A stretch of 64,000 nucleotides of DNA from Hyphomicrobiales bacterium (GCA_900466875.1 UBNQ01000019.1:1-64000); one strand, 5' to 3'. Counted from the first letter of the stretch, positions 42,098 through 51,118 are shown. Translations and numbers: made by a program. The notes: generated by a model not told the origin, from the letters alone.

Positions 42098-43375
42098 TCA
42101 GGTGCGTTCTTTTCTTGAGAGCCAGAGATAGGCCGCTGCCGTCCAGGAAAAACCGAGGCCGCCGCAGCCTTCGCCGGTGGTCGGATCGAAATATTCGGCA
42201 AAACCTTCCGCCTCGATCGCGTCGATCGTCGAGACGCGCAGCGCTTCGGCCATGTCCGGTTGGCCGTTGCGGTTGAGGCCATCGATCAGCAGCCAGTTGA
42301 TGATTGCCCAGGATGGGCCGCGCCAGTAGCGCTTCGGTTCCCAGCTTTCGACGAAGGGTTTTGTCGTTGGAAAAGCGACCTTCATGCCGTTCGACCAGAG
42401 CTTCATTTCGGCCACCGCGGCAGCGACCATGCCGCCGCCGAGATCGAGGCCGAGAAGGGGGATAAATCCGGCCTGCGTCGGTGCTTCGATATCCTCGCCG
42501 GAGATCAGATCGCGGGATACGAAACGCGAGAGTTCGGGACGCCATTGGGCGAGAAGCGCCTTGTGGGTCAGATCGTTGTAGTTTGCGAGTTCCTGTGCCT
42601 CGGCTTCGAGGCCCAGCGATTTCGCGATATGTTCGAGGTCTTCACCGGCCTTGAGCAGGATGCCGGTGGTCTGGACTTCGGCGACCTTGAACGGGGTCTT
42701 TTCCCATTGTTTGACCGGATCCCAGCCACAGACGGCATAGGTATCGACCAGATGGATGAAACGACGGTAATCCTCGTCACGCGGGCGCATGGCGGCATCC
42801 ACATGGCCGGTATCCTTGCGCACCACGGCTGTGTCGGTCGTGGTCGGGACGCCGGCAAGGGCGATATCCCAGGCGGGAGAATTGTCGCTGCCGCTTTCCC
42901 ACGGATGTAGAAGGGCGACGAGGCCGGTGCCGTCCGGGTCGCGGGCCTTGTACCACCAGCGATGCCATTTCAGGCCGGCCTGGAAGAGGGCGAGGGTGCG
43001 GGCCTTTGCATTCTCGGTACCAGCTTTTTCGGCTGCTTCGTGGACGGCGCGCAGCGCCATGCCGAAGACCGGTGGCTGGGTGATGCCGGAAGTCGGGATC
43101 GTATGGCTGGTGCGCCAGACGTCGGGACCGGGAAAATAGGTGTCGCTCGGCTGGTGGAAGACGATATGCGGGATCATGCCATCGGCCCACTGGCCTTCGG
43201 TCAGCCGCTCCAGCTCGCGATAGGCGCGGTCGATGTCGAAGGTGGCGAAACCCATGGCGACGAAGGCGGAATCCCAGTTCCATTGGAACGGATAAAGCCG
43301 GTCTGTCGGCACGGTATAACCGCCGCGATCGTTGGCCGCGAGGATGCGATAGGCCTCGTCGAAATGTTTGGTCAT
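42098..43375 (-). CDS. GH63-like (MGH1-type) glycoside hydrolase
   Basis: A 425-residue cytoplasmic (alpha/alpha)6-barrel hydrolase resembling GH63 mannosylglycerate or glucosylglycerate hydrolases. Typical segments are YPFQWNWDSAFVAMGF, ADGMIPHIVF, HPWESGSDNSPAWD (a likely general-acid region), RYWRGPSWAIINWLL and the C-terminal GLGFSWTAAAYLWL. The ATG at 43375 was chosen; the frame extends five codons to a TTG. It is the last gene of the LacI/ABC operon and probably splits the imported glucoside or mannoside. The exact substrate is an inference. Confidence 0.75.
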   Translation of the reverse strand: MTKHFDEAYRILAANDRGGYTVPTDRLYPFQWNWDSAFVAMGFATFDIDRAYRELERLTEGQWADGMIPHIVFHQPSDTYFPGPDVWRTSHTIPTSGITQPPVFGMALRAVHEAAEKAGTENAKARTLALFQAGLKWHRWWYKARDPDGTGLVALLHPWESGSDNSPAWDIALAGVPTTTDTAVVRKDTGHVDAAMRPRDEDYRRFIHLVDTYAVCGWDPVKQWEKTPFKVAEVQTTGILLKAGEDLEHIAKSLGLEAEAQELANYNDLTHKALLAQWRPELSRFVSRDLISGEDIEAPTQAGFIPLLGLDLGGGMVAAAVAEMKLWSNGMKVAFPTTKPFVESWEPKRYWRGPSWAIINWLLIDGLNRNGQPDMAEALRVSTIDAIEAEGFAEYFDPTTGEGCGGLGFSWTAAAYLWLSRKERT

Positions 43376-43394
43376 TGTCGAAAACTCCAAAGTA

Positions 43395-44447
43395 TTAGGC
43401 CGCTGCCGGATACGAGACGCCGTTTTCGGGCGACAGCCATGTCAGGCGCTTGGGATCGAGCGTGAGGCCGACTGTCTCGCCGTTTCTCACGGTTTCGGTG
43501 GCGGGAAGGATGACGCGGGCGGGCTGGCCGAGAATGCTGCCCGTCAGAAGCAGATGAGAACCCATCGGTTCGGCGACGCGGACCTGCATGTCCAGCCCCT
43601 GTCCTGTCGGTGCCCGCTCGACGGTTTCGCCGCGCAGGCCAAGCACGATCTCGCCGCCTTGGGCGGGAACTGCAAACTGCTGCGCGCCGGCCGTCACCTG
43701 GCCCCCCGTCACCGGCATGGTGATGAAATTCATCGGCGGGTTGCCGATGAAGCCGCCGACGAAGCGGGTGGCGGGGTGATTATAGACCTCGACCGGCGTT
43801 CCGACCTGTTCGATACGGCCGTCATGCACGACGGCAATCCGATCCGACAGGCCCATGGCTTCCGTCTGGTCGTGGGTGACATAGATGGTGGTGGTGCCGG
43901 CTTCCTGCAGCACGGTTTTCAGCTCCGTGCGCATTTCCAGACGCAGCAGCGCATCGAGGTTGGAGAGCGGTTCGTCCATCAGAAGCACGCCGGGTTCGAC
44001 TGCAAGCGCGCGTGCAACGGCGACGCGCTGGCGCTGGCCGCCGGAAAGTTTGTTGGGGTAACGGTCGAGATAGGGTTCGATATGCAGAAGACCGGCAGCC
44101 TTTTCGACCTGTTTCTTGACGCGTGCGTCATCGGCCTTCTGCATGCGAAGGCCGAAGGCGACGTTTTCGTAGACCGTCATATGCGGGAAGACGGCGTAGT
44201 TCTGGAACACCATGGCAAGGCCGCGATCCTTCGGCAGCAGGCCGATGACGGACTTTTCACCGATGCGGACGTCGCCGGCCGTCGAGGTTTCCAGGCCGGC
44301 GATGATGCGCAGAAGCGTGGTCTTGCCGCATCCCGACGGTCCGAGCAGCGAGACGAACTCGCCGTCATTGATCGTCAGCGAGACGCCTTTGAGCGCCTGG
44401 AAGGCACCAAAACTCTTCTTGATGTTGTCGATGACAATGTTGGCCAT
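43395..44447 (-). CDS. Sugar ABC transporter ATPase (UgpC/MalK type)
   Basis: A 350-residue ATPase with Walker A GPSGCGKTT, the signature LSGGQRQRVAVARALA and Walker B VLLMDEPLSNLD. A C-terminal TOBE-like regulatory domain (about 235-350, LGLRGETVERAP) follows. Such MalK-like subunits energise polyol and oligosaccharide importers. It lies between the permeases and the hydrolase in a minus-strand operon. Confidence 0.92.
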   Translation of the reverse strand: MANIVIDNIKKSFGAFQALKGVSLTINDGEFVSLLGPSGCGKTTLLRIIAGLETSTAGDVRIGEKSVIGLLPKDRGLAMVFQNYAVFPHMTVYENVAFGLRMQKADDARVKKQVEKAAGLLHIEPYLDRYPNKLSGGQRQRVAVARALAVEPGVLLMDEPLSNLDALLRLEMRTELKTVLQEAGTTTIYVTHDQTEAMGLSDRIAVVHDGRIEQVGTPVEVYNHPATRFVGGFIGNPPMNFITMPVTGGQVTAGAQQFAVPAQGGEIVLGLRGETVERAPTGQGLDMQVRVAEPMGSHLLLTGSILGQPARVILPATETVRNGETVGLTLDPKRLTWLSPENGVSYPAAA

Positions 44448-44458
44448 GAGTTTACCCG

Positions 44459-45301
44459 TTACTTTGAAGAGACGCCCCAGATCGCAAACAGGTAGCGCCT
44501 GACTGCGAAAATGAAGACAACCGAGGGAAGGATGAGCATGAGGCCGCCGGCAAAGCGGTAGTGCATCGGACTTTCCGACAGCACGGTGAGCAGATAGGCC
44601 GTCAGCGTGCGGTGCCGCACGGTGAGAACCGAGGCTGCAAAGACCTCATTCCATGAAATGACGAAGGCAAAGACCGCTGTTGCCACCAGACCCGGCAGGG
44701 CAAGCGGTGCGACGACCTTGAAAAATGCCTGGATACGGGTGCAGCCGAACACCCAGGCAGCTTCTTCCAGCTCGCGCGGGACGCCGAGAAAGATTCCTTG
44801 CGTGACCAGCGCCGCAAAGGGCAACGCCAGAACGGTGTGAATGAGGCCGACGCCGAGAACCGTGTCGTAGAGGCCGAGCCGGATATAGGAGACCGTCAGC
44901 GGCAGGGCCAAAATGGCGAGCGGGAAGGCGCGGGTGAGAAGCACCAGAAGCCGGTAGCTGTCCTTGCCGCGGAAATTGTAGCGGGCCAGCGCGTAACCCG
45001 CCGGTGCACCGAGCGCGATCGACAGCGCCACGGTGATGCCGGCGGCTCCCAGCGAATTGAGAAACGACTGGAAGACGCCTTCGGTTTTCAGGAACAGGAT
45101 GAAGGGCTGCAGCGAGATATCGGTGGGCAGAAAGTTTTTCGGCCACTGATAGGCGCCGGTGCGGCCGCCGAGTGCCCCGAGCGCCACCAGATAGATCGGC
45201 ACCAGAACCCAGGCGCAGAGCGCGACGATGCCGCTCCAGAACAGGAGGCGTCGGGCCGAGATGAAACCGGCATAACCGGATGTATTCATGGCTTTGCTCA
45301 T
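44459..45301 (-). CDS. Sugar ABC transporter permease (MalG type)
   Basis: A 280-residue permease with six hydrophobic segments. The EAA loop that contacts the ATPase is visible as LEEAAWVFGCTRIQAFFKVVAPLALPG. It starts MSKAMNTSGY and overlaps the upstream permease by 4 bp. Confidence 0.9.
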   Translation of the reverse strand: MSKAMNTSGYAGFISARRLLFWSGIVALCAWVLVPIYLVALGALGGRTGAYQWPKNFLPTDISLQPFILFLKTEGVFQSFLNSLGAAGITVALSIALGAPAGYALARYNFRGKDSYRLLVLLTRAFPLAILALPLTVSYIRLGLYDTVLGVGLIHTVLALPFAALVTQGIFLGVPRELEEAAWVFGCTRIQAFFKVVAPLALPGLVATAVFAFVISWNEVFAASVLTVRHRTLTAYLLTVLSESPMHYRFAGGLMLILPSVVFIFAVRRYLFAIWGVSSK

Positions 45302-46149
45302 GGCAGTCGCTCCGGATCGACCTTGACGGCCTTGAGATAGACGAGGGTGGCGGCGAGCGAGATGACCATGATCAGCACTGCATAGGCGGCGGCGACGCCA
45401 TAATTCTGGTTCTGGTTCTGCCAGTTATAGGCCTCGCCGACGAGGACCGGGAAATTGCGTCCACCGAGCGCGTAGACCACCGCAAAGACCTCGAAGGCCA
45501 GGACGGTGCGCAGGATCAGCGCCGATTGCAGTGCAGGGCGGATCAGCGGCAGGGTGATGCGGGTGAAGCGGGTCCAGGGGCTGGCACCGAAGATTTCGGC
45601 GGCTTCCTTGAACTCCTTCGGCACCTGGTTGAGGCCGGCGACGATGATGATCATGACGATCGCGGTACCGCGCCAGATTTCTGCGATGGCAATGCCGATG
45701 AACAGCGCCACCGGCGTCTGGTAGGTGAGCCATGCGGTCTGGCGTTCGATGATGCCGAGGCCGAACAGAACGGAATTGAGATAACCGGTATTCTGCAGGA
45801 TCGACAGCCAGACCATGCCGGCGGCGAGATCGGAAATGCCGAGCGGGATGGTCCAGATCCACAGGATCGTCTCGCGGCCGCCGTTCATCTTGGCGACCAT
45901 CGAACCCATGGTCAGCGCCATGACGATCTGGATGGGCACGACGGCGAGCGTCAGCAGGAACGTGTTCAGGACGGAGCGGCCGAAATTGAGATCGGTCACC
46001 ATCGTCGTCATGTTGGCGAGCGACGGCGTGCCGTTATCGGAGACGGCCAGCCACAGCGTCTGCACCAGCGGCACGACGAACAGCAGTCCTAGAAAGACGA
46101 CGGAGGGAAGGATCAGCGCGTAGGGGATCCAGCTTCGGTTTTGGGTCAT
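45298..46149 (-). CDS. Sugar ABC transporter permease (MalF type)
   Basis: A 283-residue permease with six membrane segments and the EAA loop FKEAAEIFGASPWTRFTRITLPLIRPA. It begins MTQNRSWIPYALILPSVVFLG. It partners with the MalG-type permease downstream. The gap ahead of it (46150-46375) holds two repetitive hairpins rather than a promoter. Confidence 0.9.
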   Translation of the reverse strand: MTQNRSWIPYALILPSVVFLGLLFVVPLVQTLWLAVSDNGTPSLANMTTMVTDLNFGRSVLNTFLLTLAVVPIQIVMALTMGSMVAKMNGGRETILWIWTIPLGISDLAAGMVWLSILQNTGYLNSVLFGLGIIERQTAWLTYQTPVALFIGIAIAEIWRGTAIVMIIIVAGLNQVPKEFKEAAEIFGASPWTRFTRITLPLIRPALQSALILRTVLAFEVFAVVYALGGRNFPVLVGEAYNWQNQNQNYGVAAAYAVLIMVISLAATLVYLKAVKVDPERLP

Positions 46150-46190
46150 CGGTTACCCTTTGGTTTTTTGATTTTTGCGATGAGCGGCGA

Positions 46191-46338
46191 AAGGGCCCCT
46201 CACCCTAGCCCTCTCCCCGCAGGCGGGGAGAGGGGACGCGGCATACGCTGCCTTGGAGAGAAGCGGAGAAAGAGCGACTTGCTTCCTTCTCCCCGCGGGC
46301 GGGGAGAAGGTGCCGGCAGGCGGATGAGGGGCTGCCAT
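46191..46338. repeat. RIME-like palindromic repeat pair
   Basis: Two GC-rich hairpins, CCCTCTCCCCGC/GCGGGGAGAGGG (46209-46234) and CCTTCTCCCCGC/GCGGGGAGAAGG (46285-46310). They lie between GGCCCCTCA (46195-46203) and a TGAGGGGC (46325-46332) that form an outer inverted pair. This is the format of RIME-type intergenic mosaics of rhizobia. It separates the binding-protein gene from the permease genes. Confidence 0.7.
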
Positions 46339-46375
46339 GCTATCGACGAGCCGAAGCACAGGCAGGCCGAAATCA

Positions 46376-47653
46376 TCAATCGACCGGGCAGGCACCGTCG
46401 CTTTTGGCGTCGGGGGCCCAGCAGGGGGCCTTGGTGTCGGCCATCAGCTTGGTCATGGTTTCGCCCTGCAATTTCAGCACGTCGGCGACCGGTTCGTTCT
46501 GCAGGATGATCCGCTGGAAGGCGTCCATATAGACCTTGTTGAACTCGCCGCCCTTGTCGCCGAGACCGACCGGGAGCAGCGAGATGACCGCATCCGGCGC
46601 GCTCTGGGTGGCGGTGACGGCACCGGCGAGAAGTGCCACGCCCGGATCGAGATCGTCCGGCAGCTTTACGTTCAACGTCGGGAAGAAGCCGACGAGCGAT
46701 GCCGTCTGCAGCTGCACGTCCTGGGTGGCGAGATGTTCGATGACGGCGGTGGCGTTCGCCGCGTCCGGTGCGCCCTTGGGGATGGCAAGGCCGGCGACGA
46801 CCGGCATGTAACCGCGACCCTTTGGACCGGCCGGTGCCGGGAAGACGACGTAATTGTCCGGCGAGCCGGAAATGGCGTTCTTCAGGCGCGCGACGTGATC
46901 CCAGGCGACCATGACTTCACCGGAAGCCAGCGGCTCCTGCATGAAATCGTAATTGGTCGAGTTGGGGCTGACGACGGTCCAAAGCTCCTTCAGCTTTTCC
47001 CAGCCGGCAGCGGCATCGGCGTTTTTGAAGGTACGGACGACGCCGCCGGTGAAGGACGGGTAGAAATAGCCCTGGAAATAACGCGGCATCAGGCCTTTCG
47101 GACCGGCTGGAAAGCCGATCTGCGGCACGCCGGTTTCCTCCTTCATCTTCTTGCCCCACTCGATCAGCTGATCATAGGTGAGCTTGTTGATGTCGGCGCC
47201 TTCAGGCAGATATTGCAGCGCGTCCTTGGTCGCGGCCATCACATAGGTCGCCTGCATCCACGGGATATATTGCTGTTCGGCCTTGCCGAGCTTGCCCAGA
47301 TCGATCAGCGACCGCGGCATGCCGGCGTCGGCCAGCTTCTTGGCCAGATCATCGAGCGGCTCGAGCATCTGCTTGTCGGCGAGCGGCGACAATTCGCCAT
47401 GCAGCGCGCCGACAAGGCTGATCGTGTGCTTGCCGGCCTGACGCTCGGCTTCCATGCGCACGGCAAACTGCGGCGGCTCCTCAACCACGTAGTCGACCGG
47501 CTTTTCGAGACCGCTCAATAGCTCCTCGCGCACTGCCGTTGCTTCCTCGATCGGGCGAAGCTGGGTGGACAGGAAGACTGTCTGCGATTGCGCCTGGCCG
47601 GCGGAACCGATGGCGGTGGATGCCAGGATGGCGATGGACAAGAGACGTTTCAT
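46376..47653 (-). CDS. Sugar-binding protein of ABC transporter
   Basis: A 425-residue family 1 extracellular solute-binding protein. The start MKRLLSIAILASTAIGSAGQAQSQ is a signal peptide. The mature part has LTYDQLIEWGKKMKEETG, DFMQEPLASGEVMVAWDHVARL and GYMPVVAGLAIPKGAP, typical of MalE-like proteins. GGAGG seven bases upstream fixes the ATG at 47653; the open frame continues upstream into the lacI gene. The ligand is unknown; the linked GH63-like hydrolase suggests a glucosyl or mannosyl compound. Confidence 0.9.
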   Translation of the reverse strand: MKRLLSIAILASTAIGSAGQAQSQTVFLSTQLRPIEEATAVREELLSGLEKPVDYVVEEPPQFAVRMEAERQAGKHTISLVGALHGELSPLADKQMLEPLDDLAKKLADAGMPRSLIDLGKLGKAEQQYIPWMQATYVMAATKDALQYLPEGADINKLTYDQLIEWGKKMKEETGVPQIGFPAGPKGLMPRYFQGYFYPSFTGGVVRTFKNADAAAGWEKLKELWTVVSPNSTNYDFMQEPLASGEVMVAWDHVARLKNAISGSPDNYVVFPAPAGPKGRGYMPVVAGLAIPKGAPDAANATAVIEHLATQDVQLQTASLVGFFPTLNVKLPDDLDPGVALLAGAVTATQSAPDAVISLLPVGLGDKGGEFNKVYMDAFQRIILQNEPVADVLKLQGETMTKLMADTKAPCWAPDAKSDGACPVD

Positions 47654-47696
47654 TGCTTTTCCTCCGTATTTTCTCTGGTCGACGAAATTCGAGGTG

Positions 47697-48707
47697 TCAG
47701 GCCGCAACCGGCGGCAGGCGGTGGCTGTCACGATCGACGAACTCGATCGCATGCAGTTCCTGCAGGGTTTCGGCGGGTTCTCCGGCAATCGTGCGCAGCA
47801 GAAGCGAGGCGAAGCTGCGGCCGAGATTGCCGCCGGTCATGCGCATGGTCGAAAGCGCCGGGCTGGTGAAGGCGCCGATGGGGAGATCGTCGTGGCCGAC
47901 GACGCTGATCGACAGGCCGCCATCGACCTCGCGCAGCGCACGCAGAACGCCGATCGCCATCTCGTCGGTGGCGCAGACGATTGCGGTCGGCCGGTCCGAC
48001 CGCGCGAGAAGTCCGAGAGCGGCTTCGTAACCGCCCTGTTCGGTCGGCATCTGTTCCACATAGAGATCCGGGGAAAGCCCGCTTTCGCGCATCGCCGCCT
48101 CCCAGCCCTGACGGCGGACATGGGCGAAGAAATAGTCCTGCCGACCGCCGACATGAGCAATGCGGCGGTGGCCGTCGCGGTGAAACCGCAGCGTTGCGGC
48201 GTGAAAGCCGGAAAAACCGTCGCCATCGATATAGGGATGCTGGATCGCCGATTCCGTGCGGCCATTGGTGACGAAGGGAAAACCGCGCGACTGCAGGAAT
48301 TCGACGCGTTCGTCATGGCGTTTGGTACGGACGAGCAGCATGGCATCGACCCTGCGGCCATCGACGAAACGACGGCACATGTCGAGCTCGCTTTCACCAT
48401 GCGGCACGGGCGCGATGACGAGGTTGAGGCCGGCACCGGCCAGATGTTCGGCACAGCCGGAGAGCATGTCGAGGAAATGCAGCGGGCCGATATGGCCGGG
48501 TTCGCTCGGCAGCGTGACGGCCACGAGTTCCGCCCGCTGCTTGCGCAGCCGGCGGGCGGACGCATTCGGGCGGTAGCCTGCCTTGTCGGCGGCTTCCTGC
48601 ACCCGTTGACGTGTCGCCGCCGAGACGTCGGAATAACCGTCCAGCGCCCGCGAAACTGTTGTGATCGACAGGCCCAGAGATTGGGCAAGTTGCTTGAGAT
48701 TGGCCAA
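47697..48707 (-). CDS. LacI-family transcriptional regulator
   Basis: A 336-residue LacI repressor. The HTH is MANLKQLAQSLGLSITTVSRALDGYSDV, with the hinge helix region NASARRLRKQRAELVAV and a PBP1-like effector domain. It heads the ABC/hydrolase operon on the minus strand, only 43 bp ahead of the binding-protein gene. Two LacI-type operators lie just upstream (48739-48774), so autoregulation and control of the operon by its sugar are expected. Confidence 0.92.
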   Translation of the reverse strand: MANLKQLAQSLGLSITTVSRALDGYSDVSAATRQRVQEAADKAGYRPNASARRLRKQRAELVAVTLPSEPGHIGPLHFLDMLSGCAEHLAGAGLNLVIAPVPHGESELDMCRRFVDGRRVDAMLLVRTKRHDERVEFLQSRGFPFVTNGRTESAIQHPYIDGDGFSGFHAATLRFHRDGHRRIAHVGGRQDYFFAHVRRQGWEAAMRESGLSPDLYVEQMPTEQGGYEAALGLLARSDRPTAIVCATDEMAIGVLRALREVDGGLSISVVGHDDLPIGAFTSPALSTMRMTGGNLGRSFASLLLRTIAGEPAETLQELHAIEFVDRDSHRLPPVAA

Positions 48708-48738
48708 TGCAAGTCCTCCCAGACGGCTAGAAGGTCAT

Positions 48739-48774
48739 CCAAAACGTTTTGGGAGTCAAGCCGAAACGATTTGG
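48739..48774. promoter_or_regulatory. Two LacI-type operators, 22 bp centre to centre
   Basis: CCAAAACGTTTTGG (48739-48752) is a perfect palindrome with the central CG typical of LacI-family sites. CCGAAACGATTTGG (48761-48774) is a weaker copy. They lie 32 and 54 bp upstream of the lacI start and are two helical turns apart, allowing cooperative binding. Confidence 0.7.
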
Positions 48775-48951
48775 ATTTTTCTCCCACCTTGGTATTCGAG
48801 CGAAGAGGAGGGGCGGTTGTGCCTTGCAGATCGTCAGGAAAAACAAGGATTTTGACGCGTTGCCGGCCCGGCCGGTAACGGGCAAAAATCTTCAATGCGG
48901 AGAGAGCTGTTCCTCGTTGGCTTTCTCCAAAGGCTCGGCTAGAACGCTTGC

Positions 48952-49122
48952 ATGAGCGACAACATCATCAAGTTCCAGCGGCCGAAACAGCCGAAGCCAC
49001 CGCGCCAGACGCCGCCCTGGCTGAAGCGTGTCCTGACCATTCTGGCCGTAATCGCGGTCTTCGGTGCGGCCTATGCCTATTTCAGCCTGACAGGAACACC
49101 GCCACAGGGCGTTCCGGGCTGA
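48952..49122 (+). CDS. Small single-helix membrane protein
   Basis: A 56-residue protein: MSDNIIKFQRPKQPKPP, a proline-rich charged N-terminus, then one hydrophobic helix (VLTILAVIAVFGAAYAYF) and a short tail ending GVPG. Similar small proteins are common hypotheticals in Rhizobiales. It is divergent from the lacI gene. No clear ribosome-binding site was seen. Function unknown. Confidence 0.65.
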   Translation: MSDNIIKFQRPKQPKPPRQTPPWLKRVLTILAVIAVFGAAYAYFSLTGTPPQGVPG

Positions 49123-49294
49123 TCGGGTCTCAGAAGAAAAAGCGGGTTGCGAAAACTGAGCTGGCTTTATGGCCCGCGTCGAAAATGAGAACAGTGTTCC
49201 CCGCGCCAGAAACACGAGCGGAGCCTTGGGCATAGTCTTTGCCTAAGACATAGACATCCGCATCGACGATGGCCTCCCAGACAAATTCTGATTA

Positions 49295-49323
49295 GGTTCG
49301 GATCGGAAGCGATGATCCGAACC
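49295..49323. promoter_or_regulatory. Inverted repeat upstream of the DapA-like gene
   Basis: GGTTCGGATC (49295-49304) and GATCCGAACC (49314-49323) form a perfect 10-bp inverted repeat with a nine-base spacer, 30 bp before the ATG at 49353. It may be an operator or a 5'-leader hairpin. Confidence 0.4.
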
Positions 49324-49352
49324 GGGCGCGCTTCGATATCCGGGAGAACGAC

Positions 49353-50279
49353 ATGACATTCAGCATTCAGTCCAAGGGCGTCTATGCGATCGCCGCCACG
49401 CCGTTTCACGACGATGGCGCGATCGATTTCAACTCGGTCGACCGCCTGACGGATTTTTACGAAGAAAGCGGCTGCACCGGCATCACCATTTTAGGCATCA
49501 TGGGTGAGGCGCCCAAACTGGAAGCGGATGAAAGCCGGGCGATCATCAAGCGTGTCGTGGAGCGTGCCAAGGTTCCTGTCATCGTCGGCGTTTCGGCTCC
49601 GGGTTTTGCCGCAATGCGTTCGCTTGCCCGCAGCTCGATGGACATGGGTGCTGCCGGCGTGATGATCGCGCCGGGACAAGGGGCGAAGACCGACGAGCAG
49701 ACGATCAACTATTTCGCCGGTGCCGTGGAAGCGGTGGGCGAGGACGTGCCGTGGGTGCTGCAGGACTATCCGCTGACGCTCAACACGGTGATTGCCACCA
49801 GCGTTGTTGCCAAGATCATCACCAACCATCCGTCCTGCCTGATGCTGAAGCACGAGGACTGGCCGGGTCTGGAAAAGATCTCGAAGCTGCGCGCCATGCA
49901 GAAATCCGGCGAGCTGCGGGAGTTTTCCATCCTCTGCGGCAATGGCGGCATGTTCCTCGATTTCGAACCGGAACGCGGCGCAGACGGTGCGATGACGGGC
50001 TATGGTTTCCCGGACATGCTGAGCGAACTGGTGTCGCTGTTTGAAGCGGGAAAGCGTGACGAGGCGCATGACCTGTTCGACGCGCATCTGCCGCTGATCC
50101 GCTACGAGCAGCAACTCGGCGTGGGCTTGGCGGTGCGCAAGCACATATTGAAGCGCCGCGGCGTGATTGCGTCGGATGCGCAGCGCAAGCCGGGGCAGAT
50201 GCTGACGGGGACGGCGAAGGCTGAGGTGGATTACCTGCTGGCGCGCGTGGCAAGGCACGACAAGCGGGCGGCGCTGTAA
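49353..50279 (+). CDS. Dihydrodipicolinate synthase (DapA) family lyase
   Basis: A 308-residue class I aldolase-fold protein. Visible features are GVYAIAATPFHDDGAIDF, ITILGIMGEAPKL in place of the GTTGE loop, the catalytic tyrosine in QDYP and the Schiff-base lysine in LMLKHED. The GTTGE motif change suggests a substrate other than aspartate semialdehyde, as in KDG or related keto-acid aldolases. The C-terminal GKRDEAHDLFDAHLPLIRYEQQ is typical of the family. It stands alone, between a hairpin leader and two terminators. A GGGAGAA ribosome-binding site precedes it. Confidence 0.85.
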   Translation: MTFSIQSKGVYAIAATPFHDDGAIDFNSVDRLTDFYEESGCTGITILGIMGEAPKLEADESRAIIKRVVERAKVPVIVGVSAPGFAAMRSLARSSMDMGAAGVMIAPGQGAKTDEQTINYFAGAVEAVGEDVPWVLQDYPLTLNTVIATSVVAKIITNHPSCLMLKHEDWPGLEKISKLRAMQKSGELREFSILCGNGGMFLDFEPERGADGAMTGYGFPDMLSELVSLFEAGKRDEAHDLFDAHLPLIRYEQQLGVGLAVRKHILKRRGVIASDAQRKPGQMLTGTAKAEVDYLLARVARHDKRAAL

Positions 50280-50292
50280 TTGGTCCAGACAG

Positions 50293-50328
50293 CCTTCAAC
50301 CCGGAAATGCTGATTTCCGGGTTGAAGG
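50293..50328 (+). terminator. Hairpin after the DapA-like gene
   Basis: A perfect 16-bp stem (50293-50308 with 50313-50328) with a GCTG loop lies 14 bp after the stop codon. No T-tract follows, so termination is probably aided by the second hairpin at 50604. Confidence 0.6.
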
Positions 50329-50416
50329 TGCGATCATTCGACTTGATGTGAAACTGGCTGAATTGCGCCGGTCATAACGCTGACAAGGCTGTTTTCCGAG
50401 CACGGAGCCCTGATTA

Positions 50417-50533
50417 CCCTCATTCCTGTGCTTGTCACAGGAATCCAGCCACGGCGCGTCTGCGCCGTGAAAAGACTCTCTCCGCCCAAGGATTTGGGCT
50501 AATGGATTCCTGTGACAAGCACAGGAATGAGGG
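50417..50533. repeat. Rhizobial intergenic element with 31-bp terminal inverted repeats
   Basis: Positions 50417-50447 and 50503-50533 are perfect inverted copies of 31 bp (CCCTCATTCCTGTGC... and its complement) enclosing 55 bp that include a small GGCGC/GCGCC hairpin. The size is that of a miniature inverted-repeat element. Confidence 0.65.
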
Positions 50534-50603
50534 AGGCTTCAATTGCCGATGGTGGTCAACGCAGATCTGAGCGTGCTGAACCGTAAGCCTAATCAGTAAT
50601 CTG

Positions 50604-50629
50604 ACCGGCGGACTTACTGCCGGTTTTTT
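50604..50629 (+). terminator. Rho-independent terminator
   Basis: ACCGGC pairs with GCCGGT across a nine-base loop and runs directly into TTTTT. It faces the plus strand, so it closes transcription from the DapA-like gene or the repeat before the converging RidA gene. Confidence 0.75.
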
Positions 50630-50633
50630 CGTT

Positions 50634-51029
50634 TCAATCTAGCGGCTTATACGCGATCACGTCCATCTCGACCTTGACGTCGACCATCATTGGGGATTCG
50701 ACGGTGGAGCGGGCCGGGGGGTGGTCGATGAAGTGTTTCTGGAAGACGGCGTTGAAGCTCGAAAAATCGCGGGCGTCGTCGAGCCAGACATTGACCTTGA
50801 CCACATGTTCCAGCGTGCAATCGGCCAGCGCCAGAACCGACTTGATGTTGGCGATCACCTGTTCGGTCTGGGCAACGATATTGCCGACGATAACCTCGCC
50901 GTCGACGGTCGGGACCTGGCCCGAAACGTAAACGAAATCACCGGCGCGCACGGCCTTGGCGAAGGGGCGGCGCTGGCCGCCGGCCTGGGCATCGGCGACA
51001 TCGTAACGGATGAGTTTCTTGCTGGTCAT
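50634..51029 (-). CDS. RidA/YjgF/YER057c/UK114 family protein
   Basis: A 131-residue RidA-like protein. RidA deaminates reactive enamine or imine intermediates from PLP enzymes. Features are FVYVSGQVP near residue 34, QTEQVIANIKSVLALADCTLEHVVKVNVWLDD, and PPARSTVES with the key arginine. It lies 89 bp after the ABC ATPase gene and probably belongs to the same operon, where an imine detoxifying role would suit the linked PLP enzyme at 58393. Confidence 0.88.
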   Translation of the reverse strand: MTSKKLIRYDVADAQAGGQRRPFAKAVRAGDFVYVSGQVPTVDGEVIVGNIVAQTEQVIANIKSVLALADCTLEHVVKVNVWLDDARDFSSFNAVFQKHFIDHPPARSTVESPMMVDVKVEMDVIAYKPLD

Positions 51030-51118
51030 GGGGCGATCTTTCTATTCCAGTGGGGTAGGGGGCAGGGTTTGTCCGTTCTTGCAATGCCGACAACGCTTTA
51101 CGCTTTTGCCGGCATTGT

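Noticed and set aside
47565-48878. 437-codon plus-strand frame opposite lacI
   Set aside because: Shadow of the LacI regulator, whose HTH and effector domain are clear on the minus strand.
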